Source: Flavobacterium soyangense
GTDB taxonomy: Bacteria; Bacteroidota; Bacteroidia; Flavobacteriales; Flavobacteriaceae
Direction: 5' to 3'
DNA length: 64,000 nt
Assembly (NCBI RefSeq): GCF_015277675.1
Contig: NZ_JADHEC010000001.1
Location: 1-64,000, forward strand
Position 1 is the first letter of the stretch. The number at the start of each line of letters is the position of its first letter. Positions 8,270-15,703 of the stretch are shown in pieces. A model generated the notes under the pieces. The model saw only the letters and a program-made list of their open reading frames with translations, was not told where the DNA came from and searched no databases. Position numbers and translations under genes: made by a program.

Positions 8270-9178
8270 ATGAATAACAAGGAAGGCAATAACAAAAAAA
8301 GCGGTGGTAGAGCAAACAGCTCTAGACCAAGCTCAAATAAGCCAAAACCTGCGATGCAAAAAAGGGCACAAGGGCCTAAAAAAGTAAAAATAAATACTAA
8401 AGTTGCTGAGGTAGCTACTGATAAAGTGGAGAAAAAACCAAATCAGGCACCAAAAAGACCAAAAGTAAAAGATGAAATTCGTTTGAACAAATACATCGCC
8501 AATTCTGGCGCGTGTTCCCGTCGTGACGCTGATATTTACATTCAATCCGGAACAGTTAAGGTCAACGGAATTCCTGTTACCGAAATGGGATATATGGTAA
8601 AACCTGGAGATATAGTAAATTTTGACGGAGCAACTTTGACACCGGAAAAAAAAGTATATATCTTGTTGAACAAACCCAAAAACTTTACAACAGCGCTTGA
8701 CGAAGGTCAAGAATACCGCAATGTTTTGGAATTGGTAAAAGGTTCAACTACAGCAAAAATTGGAGCTGTTGGAAGAATGGACAAGAATACAACCGGTTTG
8801 TTGTTGTTTACAAACGACACCGATATGATTCGTAAATTTACTTTACCAACTAACAAATCATCAAAAATCTATCAAGTTTCATTGGATAAAAACCTGAAAT
8901 TTGAAGATTTAGAAAAAATAAACAAAGGACTTGTTCTTGACGGACACAGAGTTTTTGTAGAAGATGTAAGCTATGTTGAAGGAGAAGCAAAAAGCGAAAT
9001 CGGACTGAAATTAAGATCGGCAAACGTTAAAGTGGTTCGTTCTATTTTCGAGAATTTTGGTTATGATGTTTTGAGAATTGACAGAGTAGCTTTTGCAGGA
9101 TTGACAAAAAAGAATTTGCCTCGAGGAAACTGGAGATTACTTACTGAGCAAGAAATTATCAATTTGAAAAACGTATAA
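8270..9178 (+). CDS. rluB: 23S rRNA pseudouridine synthase, RluB/RsuA family
   Basis: The 302-residue product begins with a Lys/Asn-rich, low-complexity tail of about 70 residues. An S4 RNA-binding domain follows (RLNKYIANSGACSRRDAD, about 76-93), then the synthase domain. The catalytic motif GRMDKNTTGLLLFTND (about 167-182) carries the Asp nucleophile. RluB isomerises a uridine in the peptidyl-transferase region of 23S rRNA; family members RsuA and RluE act at other sites, so the exact target is inferred. The gene has its own promoter and ends at a clear hairpin terminator. The basic N-terminal tail is a common add-on in Bacteroidota. Confidence 0.88.
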   Translation: MNNKEGNNKKSGGRANSSRPSSNKPKPAMQKRAQGPKKVKINTKVAEVATDKVEKKPNQAPKRPKVKDEIRLNKYIANSGACSRRDADIYIQSGTVKVNGIPVTEMGYMVKPGDIVNFDGATLTPEKKVYILLNKPKNFTTALDEGQEYRNVLELVKGSTTAKIGAVGRMDKNTTGLLLFTNDTDMIRKFTLPTNKSSKIYQVSLDKNLKFEDLEKINKGLVLDGHRVFVEDVSYVEGEAKSEIGLKLRSANVKVVRSIFENFGYDVLRIDRVAFAGLTKKNLPRGNWRLLTEQEIINLKNV

Positions 9179-9203
9179 GTTTTATTAATTTATAACAGAT
9201 ATT

Positions 9204-9235
9204 AATTCCCGCTCTTTTCAAAGCGGGAATTTTGT
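9204..9235 (+). terminator. Intrinsic terminator after rluB
   Basis: The 10-bp stem aattcccgct / agcgggaatt (9204-9213 and 9222-9231) is followed by a T-rich stretch. Confidence 0.8.
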
Positions 9236-9251
9236 TTAAAAAAAAAACTAA

Positions 9252-9614
9252 ATGACATCTACAAAAAATTTATCTATTGCCCACAAATGGTTTGACGCAT
9301 TCAACAACCATAATCTAGACCAACTTTTGTCTTTGTACGATGAAGATGCGGAACATTTTAGTCCCAAACTAAAAATCAAAAAACCAGAAACTAATGGTTT
9401 GGTAAAAGGAAAACAATCACTACACGATTGGTGGCAAGAAGCTTTTGAGCAAATACCAACTTTACATTACAAAGTAACCTCGCTTACCGCAAATGAGAAT
9501 CGGGTTTTTATGGAATATGTAAGAACTGTTCAAGGTGAAAGCGATATGCTAGTCGCCGAAGTTCTAGAAATAAAAGAAGACAAAATTGTATTTTCGCGTG
9601 TTTATCACGGCTAA
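9252..9614 (+). CDS. SnoaL-like / NTF2-fold protein
   Basis: The 120-residue product has the SnoaL/NTF2-like pattern: an N-terminal helix AHKWFDAFNNHNLDQLLSLY, a DEDAEHFSP strand, and alternating strands ending in VLEIKEDKIVFSRVYHG. The fold serves as enzyme (isomerase, cyclase) or ligand-binding pocket in many settings, so no substrate can be named. It is convergent with gldD, with only four bases between the stop codons. Confidence 0.7.
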   Translation: MTSTKNLSIAHKWFDAFNNHNLDQLLSLYDEDAEHFSPKLKIKKPETNGLVKGKQSLHDWWQEAFEQIPTLHYKVTSLTANENRVFMEYVRTVQGESDMLVAEVLEIKEDKIVFSRVYHG

Positions 9615-9618
9615 AAAA

Positions 9619-10182
9619 TTACTTCCACTTCAAAGTTTCCATCAAACGCTGCATATCATTTCTGACGTAGCTTGCGGCTGGCATAATGGAATCAAAATTA
9701 GGTTTTGCGTAGAAATAAACAGAACCTGTTACAAAATGTTTGATGCTGTCAGTCACATAAAACTGGGAATTTGTAGCTGCATTTCCATCAACTTGATAGA
9801 ACATTCCATATACTTTTTGGGTTGGATTCAAATACGGTTGTTCTAAAATATCATCTGCTTTTATCACGTGCTCGTAGGTTAGTTTTTGAGCATCTTTCAA
9901 CAGCAAATTAATATCATTGTTTACTGGTTTATAAGTTAAGTAAATCGTGGCTTTCATTTTTGGATACGTAATGGTAAATCCACAATCCTTCTCGCCTTTG
10001 ATGACTGCTTCTGAATTCATTTCGAAAGTGAAAGGACATTTACTTTCGAAATTGGCATATTTTGCCTCAGGATAATCCAATCGCAAATAGCTGGATGGTT
10101 TTGGTAAAACTTCGTTTTTACAACTAAAAATAGAAAACAGTGTTATTAAAAATATCCCAATCGTAATTTGTCTATTTAGCAT
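9619..10182 (-). CDS. gldD: Gliding motility lipoprotein GldD
   Basis: GldD is required for gliding in Flavobacterium johnsoniae and is associated with the T9SS/gliding apparatus. The 187-residue product starts with a lipoprotein signal peptide ending at the lipobox LFSIFSC. The body includes YLRLDYPEAKY, FEMNSEA and YVTDSIKHFVTGSVYF, matching my memory of the family. I use the ATG at 10182; a TTG at 10197 would overlap gldE. It lies directly downstream of gldE, the gldE-gldD order known from F. johnsoniae. Confidence 0.92.
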   Translation of the reverse strand: MLNRQITIGIFLITLFSIFSCKNEVLPKPSSYLRLDYPEAKYANFESKCPFTFEMNSEAVIKGEKDCGFTITYPKMKATIYLTYKPVNNDINLLLKDAQKLTYEHVIKADDILEQPYLNPTQKVYGMFYQVDGNAATNSQFYVTDSIKHFVTGSVYFYAKPNFDSIMPAASYVRNDMQRLMETLKWK

Positions 10183-10189
10183 TCTATAT

Positions 10190-11485
10190 TTATTCAATGG
10201 TCACTTTTATTTGTTTTACACGTTTTTTATCTACCGTTTCAATTGTAAACAGGCAGTTTTCAAAGGCTATTTTTTGATCTTTTTTTGGAAAATTTCCTAA
10301 AATTTCGAGAATAAATCCTGCCAAAGTTTCGGCCTCCCCTTTTTTTATTTCGAATAAATCCTCATCAACATCAATAACCCTATAAAAATCTTTAAGGTTT
10401 ATTTTTCCTTCAAAAAGATAATTTTTATCGTCAATTTTAGAATAATTTACATTATCCCCGTCGAATTCATCGCTGATATCTCCCACAATTTCTTCGATAA
10501 TATCTTCTAAAGAAACTAATCCTGAAGTTCCTCCATACTCATCGACCACAATGGCCAAATGGCTTTTCATACTCTGAAAATCCTTGAGCAAATTGTCAAT
10601 TTTTTTATTTTCAGGAACAAAAAACGGTTCTCTAAGCAATGTTTTCCAATCAAAATCCTCTTTATCGATATGCGGAAGCAAATCTTTCACAAACAAAACG
10701 CCTTCTATCTGGTCTATATTGTCCCGATACACCGGAATTCTGGAAAAGCCTTTTTCGATTATTTTGGAATAAATAACTGCAAAAGATTCTTCAATTTCCA
10801 AGGCAAAAATATCCATTCTCGGGCTCATCACCTGCTTGGTATCTGTGTTTCCGAAAGTTACGATTCCTTCCAGTATTTTTTGTTCTTCGGTCGAAGTTTC
10901 ATCTGAATCAGTAAGTTCAAGAGCTTGTGATAATTGGTCTACGGAGAAATTTGTCTTTTGTTTTCCTAATTTATTATGCAGGTAAATGGTGACTTTACGC
11001 ATTGGCAAACTTATTGGCGAAAGTAATTTATCAAGTGCCGCGACAGGATATGCAATCAACTTAGCAAACTTGATATTGTTTCTACTAGCATACACTTTTG
11101 GCAAAACCTCACCAAACAGCAAGATTAAGAAAGTGACCAAAATCACTTCCAAAATAAATTTTAAAATGGGCGAAGTGACAGCCGAAAATATATTATGCCC
11201 AACATAAGAAAACAAAATTACCACCCCAATATTAATAAAATTGTTAGCAACAAGAAGTGTAGCGAGCAATTTTTTAGGTTTTTCTAAAAGTTCTGAAATA
11301 ATTTTCCCTTTCGAAGGATGTTCTTGTAAAGTATCATCAATATCCTTTTGCGACAAGGAAAAAAGCGCAACTTCAGCACCAGAAACCAATGCAGAACAAA
11401 AAAGCAACGCAAATATTGCGATAAAATCAAATACTAAATTAGTATCTAGCGAGTATTGAAGAAAAAAACTGGGCTCTGGGTCCAA
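10190..11485 (-). CDS. gldE: Gliding motility-associated protein GldE (CNNM/CBS-domain family)
   Basis: The 431-residue product has the HlyC/CorC layout: an N-terminal membrane domain (DUF21/CNNM) with ALVSGAEVALFSLSQ, two CBS domains (MSPRMDIFALE and the HLAIVVDEYGGTSGLVSLED region), and a C-terminal transporter-associated domain near YRVIDVDEDLFEI. GldE is a partial paralogue of CorC-type transport proteins whose loss can be compensated in gliding mutants. The start is a TTG at 11485 (MDPEPS); no in-frame ATG is closer. The gene lies 23 bp after ssb and ends just before gldD, so ssb-gldE-gldD is likely one transcript. Confidence 0.92.
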   Translation of the reverse strand: MDPEPSFFLQYSLDTNLVFDFIAIFALLFCSALVSGAEVALFSLSQKDIDDTLQEHPSKGKIISELLEKPKKLLATLLVANNFINIGVVILFSYVGHNIFSAVTSPILKFILEVILVTFLILLFGEVLPKVYASRNNIKFAKLIAYPVAALDKLLSPISLPMRKVTIYLHNKLGKQKTNFSVDQLSQALELTDSDETSTEEQKILEGIVTFGNTDTKQVMSPRMDIFALEIEESFAVIYSKIIEKGFSRIPVYRDNIDQIEGVLFVKDLLPHIDKEDFDWKTLLREPFFVPENKKIDNLLKDFQSMKSHLAIVVDEYGGTSGLVSLEDIIEEIVGDISDEFDGDNVNYSKIDDKNYLFEGKINLKDFYRVIDVDEDLFEIKKGEAETLAGFILEILGNFPKKDQKIAFENCLFTIETVDKKRVKQIKVTIE

Positions 11486-11508
11486 ATTATAAGAGATTAG
11501 TTAAAAAA

Positions 11509-11949
11509 TCAAAACGGCAAATCATTTACTGGCAAACCGTTATTTTCTGGGGCAAAGTTAGCGTTTTTTGTTGGTTCAATTGGTTTATTCTCTTTGCCAC
11601 CTTCGATTTCCTTTTTAGTTGTAAGAAAAGTAAAGTCTATTGCTTGAATTTCTGTAATGTATTTAGTAGAACCATCTTCGGCCTGCCATTGGCGTGATTT
11701 TATACGACCTTCAACATAGATTTTATCGCCTTTTGACAAATATTTTTCGCATAATTCTGCAGCTTTATTCCTTACCACAACATTGTGCCACTCTGTAGAA
11801 GTTATTTTTTCGCCTGTTTCCTTATTAATATAAGTCTCGTTTGTTGCCAAAGGAAATTTTCCAATGCAGGAATCACTTTTAAAATAGTGCATCTTCACAT
11901 CGTCGCCCAAATGACCAATTAACATTACTTTATTTAAGGTGGAATTCAT
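11509..11949 (-). CDS. ssb: Single-stranded DNA-binding protein
   Basis: The 146-residue product has an OB-fold (residues ~1-108) beginning LNKVMLIGHLGDDVKMHY and including TEWHNVVVRNKAAELCEKYLSKGDKIYVEGR. A Pro/Asn-rich linker follows, then the acidic-hydrophobic tip NDLPF, which recruits repair and replication partners. SSB coats single-stranded DNA in replication and repair. Its neighbours are mutY upstream and gldE downstream. A -7 element in the mutY-ssb gap gives it a second promoter. Confidence 0.95.
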   Translation of the reverse strand: MNSTLNKVMLIGHLGDDVKMHYFKSDSCIGKFPLATNETYINKETGEKITSTEWHNVVVRNKAAELCEKYLSKGDKIYVEGRIKSRQWQAEDGSTKYITEIQAIDFTFLTTKKEIEGGKENKPIEPTKNANFAPENNGLPVNDLPF

Positions 11950-11968
11950 ATTCAGTTTTTTCTAAAAA

Positions 11969-11976
11969 CAAATATA
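11969..11976 (-). promoter_or_regulatory. -7 element (TATATTTG) for ssb
   Basis: On the minus strand TATATTTG lies 19 bp before the ssb ATG, in the 39-bp gap after mutY, predicting a leader of about 12 nt. Confidence 0.55.
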
Positions 11977-11988
11977 CTGAATTTTGAG

Positions 11989-13032
11989 TTAGTTCAAAAA
12001 ATCCTTTTTCATAAAATTATGAATCACAATAGGGAAAGGTAATGTTTTCAATGTTTCGGCATTTATTCCCTTTTCGATAATTCCGTTAACTTTTACTTTC
12101 CAAAACTTGATATACAAATGTTGATGCGACAATTTATGTATAATACTTTCTGGATTACTTTCTAATATACTGACGATTTCGTTCCCACTGAAAAATTCAG
12201 ATTTAATTAGGTCTGCAATACAATCAAAACCTTCTACTTTCTCGGTTTCAATCAATGGAAATTCATAGAGATTGTGCCAGATTCCTTTGGCTGTGCGCTT
12301 CTGGATTATTGTATTTTCATTATCATCAGCAACTACTAAGTAATTAAAGTATCGATTTCTGACCTTCAACTTCTTTGATTTCACGGGCAATTGATTTACT
12401 TTCTTTTTTTGCAAAGCAGCACAACTGGTGTTGAAAATACAAACAGAACAATTGGGACTTTTTGGAACACATTGCAAGGCGCCAAACTCCATAATAGCCT
12501 GGTTGAACAAAGCGGGGTTGTCTTTTGGCATCAATTCGAAAGCCAAAGCAGCAAATTCCTTTTTGGCGGAAGCCGAAGCAATTTCCGTTTCTACATCTAA
12601 ATACCGTGACAAAACCCGAAAAACATTTCCATCGACAACAGGAACGGCTTCATTATAGGAAAAGGACGCAATTGCGGCGGCTGTATATTCGCCAACACCT
12701 TTTAGTTTCAATAAGTCATTATAATTATCCGGAAATTTTCCAGATAATTCATTAGCCACATATTGAGCAGTTTTATGCAAATTTCGAGCACGGGAATAAT
12801 AGCCCAAACCTTGCCATAGTTTCAGAACCTGTTCCTCATTGGCGGCAGCCAAATCAAAAACAGTTGGGAAATTAGCAGTAAAAGACAAAAAATATGGCAT
12901 TCCTTGCGCCACTCTAGTCTGTTGAAGCATAATTTCGGAGAGCCAAATTAGATACGGATTATCAGTTTTTCGCCACGGCAAATCCCGTATATTTTCTATA
13001 TACCACCCTGTCAATACTTTGGAAAAATTCAT
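11989..13032 (-). CDS. mutY: A/G-specific adenine glycosylase MutY
   Basis: MutY removes adenine mispaired with 8-oxoguanine. The 347-residue product shows LPWRK..NPYLIWLSEIMLQQTRV at the N-terminus with the catalytic Glu, the helix-hairpin-helix LKGVGEYTAAAIASF, and catalytic Asp in VVDGNVFRVLSRY. A [4Fe-4S] ligand set follows in the pattern C-x6-C-x2-C-x5-C. A C-terminal NUDIX-like domain for 8-oxoG recognition follows. The length is typical. The gene is first of the mutY-ssb-gldE-gldD series and diverges from HU. Confidence 0.95.
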   Translation of the reverse strand: MNFSKVLTGWYIENIRDLPWRKTDNPYLIWLSEIMLQQTRVAQGMPYFLSFTANFPTVFDLAAANEEQVLKLWQGLGYYSRARNLHKTAQYVANELSGKFPDNYNDLLKLKGVGEYTAAAIASFSYNEAVPVVDGNVFRVLSRYLDVETEIASASAKKEFAALAFELMPKDNPALFNQAIMEFGALQCVPKSPNCSVCIFNTSCAALQKKKVNQLPVKSKKLKVRNRYFNYLVVADDNENTIIQKRTAKGIWHNLYEFPLIETEKVEGFDCIADLIKSEFFSGNEIVSILESNPESIIHKLSHQHLYIKFWKVKVNGIIEKGINAETLKTLPFPIVIHNFMKKDFLN

Positions 13033-13049
13033 TATAAAATATTAGTTAG

Positions 13050-13057
13050 CAAAAGTA
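13050..13057 (-). promoter_or_regulatory. -7 element (TACTTTTG) for mutY
   Basis: Minus-strand TACTTTTG fits TAnnTTTG and sits 17 bp before the mutY ATG. Confidence 0.55.
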
Positions 13058-13090
13058 AAAGTTTATGTGATTAAATTTTAATGAATTAGC

Positions 13091-13122
13091 TTGAATAATT
13101 GTTTTTTTAATTCCTATCTTTG
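13091..13122 (+). promoter_or_regulatory. Promoter of the HU gene (TTG ... TATCTTTG)
   Basis: TTG at 13091-13093 and TATCTTTG at 13115-13122 are separated by 21 bp, within the usual Bacteroidota spacing. The HU ATG is 43 bp downstream. Confidence 0.65.
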
Positions 13123-13165
13123 CAACCTCAAAAAATTAGTACACCATTTATAAATTACGAATAAA

Positions 13166-13456
13166 ATGACAAAAGCAGATATCGTAGCAAAAATCTCAGA
13201 GAGATTAGGTCTAGAAAAGGGAGATGTTCAGGCAACAGTTGAGACCTTTATGACAGAAGTAAAAAATTCATTAGAAACTGGAGACAATGTTTATTTAAGA
13301 GGTTTTGGAAGTTTCATCGTGAAAACAAGAGCTGAAAAAACAGGAAGAAATATTTCTAAAAATACCACGATTAAAATTCCAGCACACAATATTCCGGCTT
13401 TTAAACCTGCAAAAGTGTTTGTTGAAGGAGTAAAAACGAATAACGAAGCAAAATAA
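13166..13456 (+). CDS. HU/IHF-family DNA-binding protein
   Basis: The 96-residue product has the complete HU fold: N-terminal helices MTKADIVAKISERLGL, the saddle motif LRGFGSFIVKTRAEKTGRN, and the DNA-binding arm around NTTIKIPAHNIPAFKPAKVF. HU bends and compacts DNA as a dimer. It is followed 31 bp later by a tiny basic ORF ending in a terminator, so both likely share a transcript. Bacteroidota have several HU paralogues, and which one this is cannot be told here. Confidence 0.93.
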   Translation: MTKADIVAKISERLGLEKGDVQATVETFMTEVKNSLETGDNVYLRGFGSFIVKTRAEKTGRNISKNTTIKIPAHNIPAFKPAKVFVEGVKTNNEAK

Positions 13457-13487
13457 TAATATTTATTAATCACAAAATCACCAGATT

Positions 13488-13580
13488 ATGCCAAGTGGTA
13501 AAAAAAGAAAGAGACATAAAGTAGCAACGCACAAACGCAAAAAAAGAGCGAGAGCTAACCGTCACAAAAAGAAAAAGTAG
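13488..13580 (+). CDS. 30-residue Lys/Arg/His-rich protein, possibly ribosome-associated
   Basis: The ORF starts MPSGKKRKRHKVATHKRKKR and ends in four Lys. Nearly two thirds of its residues are Lys, Arg or His and it has no acidic residue, which resembles very small ribosomal proteins. I recall near-identical short proteins downstream of HU and before RNase G in other Bacteroidota, but I cannot verify that here. The gene lies between the HU gene and a terminator whose stem includes its stop codon. It is too short for most gene finders. RNA or ribosome binding is inferred from composition alone. Confidence 0.72.
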   Translation: MPSGKKRKRHKVATHKRKKRARANRHKKKK

Positions 13581-13602
13581 TTTTAAACTACTTTTTTCTT
13601 TT
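13572..13602 (+). terminator. Intrinsic terminator overlapping the stop of the 30-residue gene
   Basis: The arms aaaaagtagttt and aaactacttttt (13572-13583 and 13585-13596) form a hairpin followed by a T-rich tail. The tag stop codon lies in the left arm. Confidence 0.75.
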
Positions 13603-13620
13603 TAAAAGTTCATTGAAATT

Positions 13621-13824
13621 TGGAAAACAGAATGCAGATTACAGATTACAGATTGCGGTTTTAACTGCAGCCTGACAACTGTTTCCTGCCAACTGAATTT
13701 CCTCCCGGGTTCAATACCTGTTAAAATTATTGTTTAATCCATCCTTACTGCAAAGTTGATGGTTGATAGTTAATGGTTAATGGAGTTTTCCAACAATCAA
13801 CAACCAACAACCAACAACTCCATT
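13621..13824. repeat. Patchwork of short repeats in the rng leader
   Basis: Near 13634-13655 cagatta is repeated in tandem. From 13754 heptamer-like units (ttgatgg, ttgatag, ttaatgg, ttaatgg) lead into aatggagtt (13779-13787). This pairs with aactccatt (13816-13824) across an interval of caac-rich units. The arrangement is a degenerate inverted repeat just before the rng start. Confidence 0.55.
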
Positions 13825-13845
13825 GTTCGGATAAAAATTTACAAC

Positions 13846-15390
13846 GTGAATAAAGAATTAATCATTAGATCTAGTTCCGAAGCCGTAGATTTTGCCTTAT
13901 TAAAAGATGGAAAACTAATTGAATTACACAAAGAACAAGAAACTAGCAACTTCCAAGTTGGCGATATTTTTATTGCCAAAATAAGAAAACCCGTTGCTGG
14001 ACTAAACGCTGCTTTTGTAAATGTTGGCTACGAAAAGGATGCCTTTTTACATTATCACGATTTGGGTCCAAACCTTGCTTCCCAACTGAAATTCATAAAA
14101 CTTGTAAGCGCAGGTAAAATAAAAGATTTCTCCCTAAAAAACTTTCAGTTTGAAAAAGAGATAGACAAAGATGGGTCGATAACAGAAATTATCAATCCCA
14201 ATCAATCTATTTTAGTACAAGTCGTCAAAGAACCAATATCTACAAAAGGACCAAGAATTAGTGCTGAGCTTTCTCTTGCCGGAAGATTTATTGTTCTCGT
14301 CCCGTTTTCTGACCGCGTTTCTATTTCACAAAAGATAGAAGACAAAAAAGAAAAAGAACGATTGAAACGATTGGTACAGGCCATCAAACCAAAAGGATTT
14401 GGTGTTATTGTTCGCACAGTAGCCGAAGGCAAAAGCACAGTAGAATTAGAAAAAGATTTGCAGAACCTCATAGAGAGATGGACTGCAATGTGTAAAAAAT
14501 TACCAACCGCTCATCATCCATCCAAGGTATTAGGAGAGCTCAATAGAGCTTCATCAATATTAAGAGATGTCTTCAACGATACCTTTAGTGGCATCCAAAT
14601 AGATGATGAAGAGTTGTACAACCAAACAAAGGACTATTTACAAGAAATAGCTCCTTCAAAAACATCGATTGTCAAGTTTTATCAATCCAAAGACACTCCA
14701 ATTTTCGAGAAATACAATATAGAGAGACAAATCAAAACCTCCTTTGGAAAAACAGTTTCCATGAGTAAAGGTGCTTATCTTATTATAGAACACACTGAAG
14801 CTTTGCATGTTATAGACGTGAATAGTGGAAATCGTTCTAATAAAGCATCCAACCAAGAAGATACTGCAATGGAAGTTAACATGATTGCTGCCGCTGAAAT
14901 CGCAAGACAATTACGTCTACGAGATATGGGCGGAATAATCGTGATTGATTTTATCGATATGGGAAATCCCGAAAATCGAAAAGTCCTGTTCGACTTCCTC
15001 CGGGAAGAAATGGACGATGATAAAGCCAAGCACAAAATCTTACCGCCGAGTAAATTTGGATTAGTCCAAATTACCAGACAAAGAGTAAGACCGGAAGTCA
15101 ATATTAAAACTAGAGAAGAAGATCCCAACAATATTGAGGGCGAAATTGAAGCGCCAATCCAAATCATTGACAAAATCGCTCTTGATCTAGAAAGCATATT
15201 AAAAACCCACAATGACGTTGTGCTTAATGTACATCCATTTGTGGCTGCATACCTTACAAAAGGTTTTCCATCAATACGTTCAAAATGGTTTTTTGAACAT
15301 AAAAAATGGGTGAAAATCATACCGCGTGACGCTTACACGTATCTAGAATATCATTTCTACGACAAAAAGAAGAATGTTATTATTGAATAA
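13846..15390 (+). CDS. rng: Ribonuclease E/G family endoribonuclease
   Basis: The 514-residue product cleaves single-stranded AU-rich RNA in rRNA processing and mRNA decay. The S1 domain spans about residues 35-125, with GDIFIAKIRKPVAGLNAAFVNVG near its start. The catalytic region has IDVNSG with D324 and IDFIDM with D368, matching the two metal-binding aspartates of RNase E. I chose GTG at 13846 (MNKELIIRSS); an ATG at 13780 would add 22 residues translated from a repeat. The Zn-link CPxC motif of E. coli RNase E/G is absent: the protein has a single Cys. A strong terminator follows. Confidence 0.93.
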   Translation: MNKELIIRSSSEAVDFALLKDGKLIELHKEQETSNFQVGDIFIAKIRKPVAGLNAAFVNVGYEKDAFLHYHDLGPNLASQLKFIKLVSAGKIKDFSLKNFQFEKEIDKDGSITEIINPNQSILVQVVKEPISTKGPRISAELSLAGRFIVLVPFSDRVSISQKIEDKKEKERLKRLVQAIKPKGFGVIVRTVAEGKSTVELEKDLQNLIERWTAMCKKLPTAHHPSKVLGELNRASSILRDVFNDTFSGIQIDDEELYNQTKDYLQEIAPSKTSIVKFYQSKDTPIFEKYNIERQIKTSFGKTVSMSKGAYLIIEHTEALHVIDVNSGNRSNKASNQEDTAMEVNMIAAAEIARQLRLRDMGGIIVIDFIDMGNPENRKVLFDFLREEMDDDKAKHKILPPSKFGLVQITRQRVRPEVNIKTREEDPNNIEGEIEAPIQIIDKIALDLESILKTHNDVVLNVHPFVAAYLTKGFPSIRSKWFFEHKKWVKIIPRDAYTYLEYHFYDKKKNVIIE

Positions 15391-15395
15391 ATCAG

Positions 15396-15427
15396 AAACC
15401 GCCTTTCGTAAGATTGGCGGTTTTTTT
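15396..15427 (+). terminator. Intrinsic terminator of rng
   Basis: The stem aaaccgcc / ggcggttt (15396-15403 and 15416-15423) is followed by a run of T. After it, to 15703, lie repeat copy B, a gtcattgcgag-type repeat fragment, and AT-rich DNA holding the next promoter. Confidence 0.85.
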
Positions 15428-15471
15428 GTGCGTCATTGCGAGATTTTCCGAAGCAATATTTTTTTATTTTA

Positions 15472-15551
15472 GGAGCTTAATCCAGCTATCTGTTGCAATT
15501 TTTTTATTTTTAAAGAAAAAATAAAAAGGATTTCCACTGCTATCTGGGCTA
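15472..15551. repeat. Dispersed hairpin element, copy B
   Basis: The ends GGAGCTTAATCCAGCTATC and TGCTATCTGGGCTA match copies A and C. The centre is an A/T stem, tttttattttt with aaaaaataaaaa. Confidence 0.7.
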
Positions 15552-15636
15552 GAATATTTGCCAAAAAAAATCTAAAATGTTCATTCTTTTATGTAAAATT
15601 AATTCCATTTATATACGAAAATGTCTATTTTAATTC

Positions 15637-15644
15637 TATTTTTG
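15637..15644 (+). promoter_or_regulatory. Candidate -7 element (TATTTTTG) for the methyltransferase/nuclease pair
   Basis: TATTTTTG fits TAnnTTTG about 60 bp before the methyltransferase ATG. No clear -33 motif is visible in this very AT-rich stretch. Confidence 0.35.
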
Positions 15645-15703
15645 TTAGAAAGAAGCAATATTATTTCATTTCAAATTTATTACTAAATACAACTATCAAT
15701 CAA

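Noticed and set aside
13780..13845. N-terminal extension of RNase E/G
   Set aside because: It is translated from caac-rich repeat DNA, whereas the GTG at 13846 matches the family start MNKELIIRSS.
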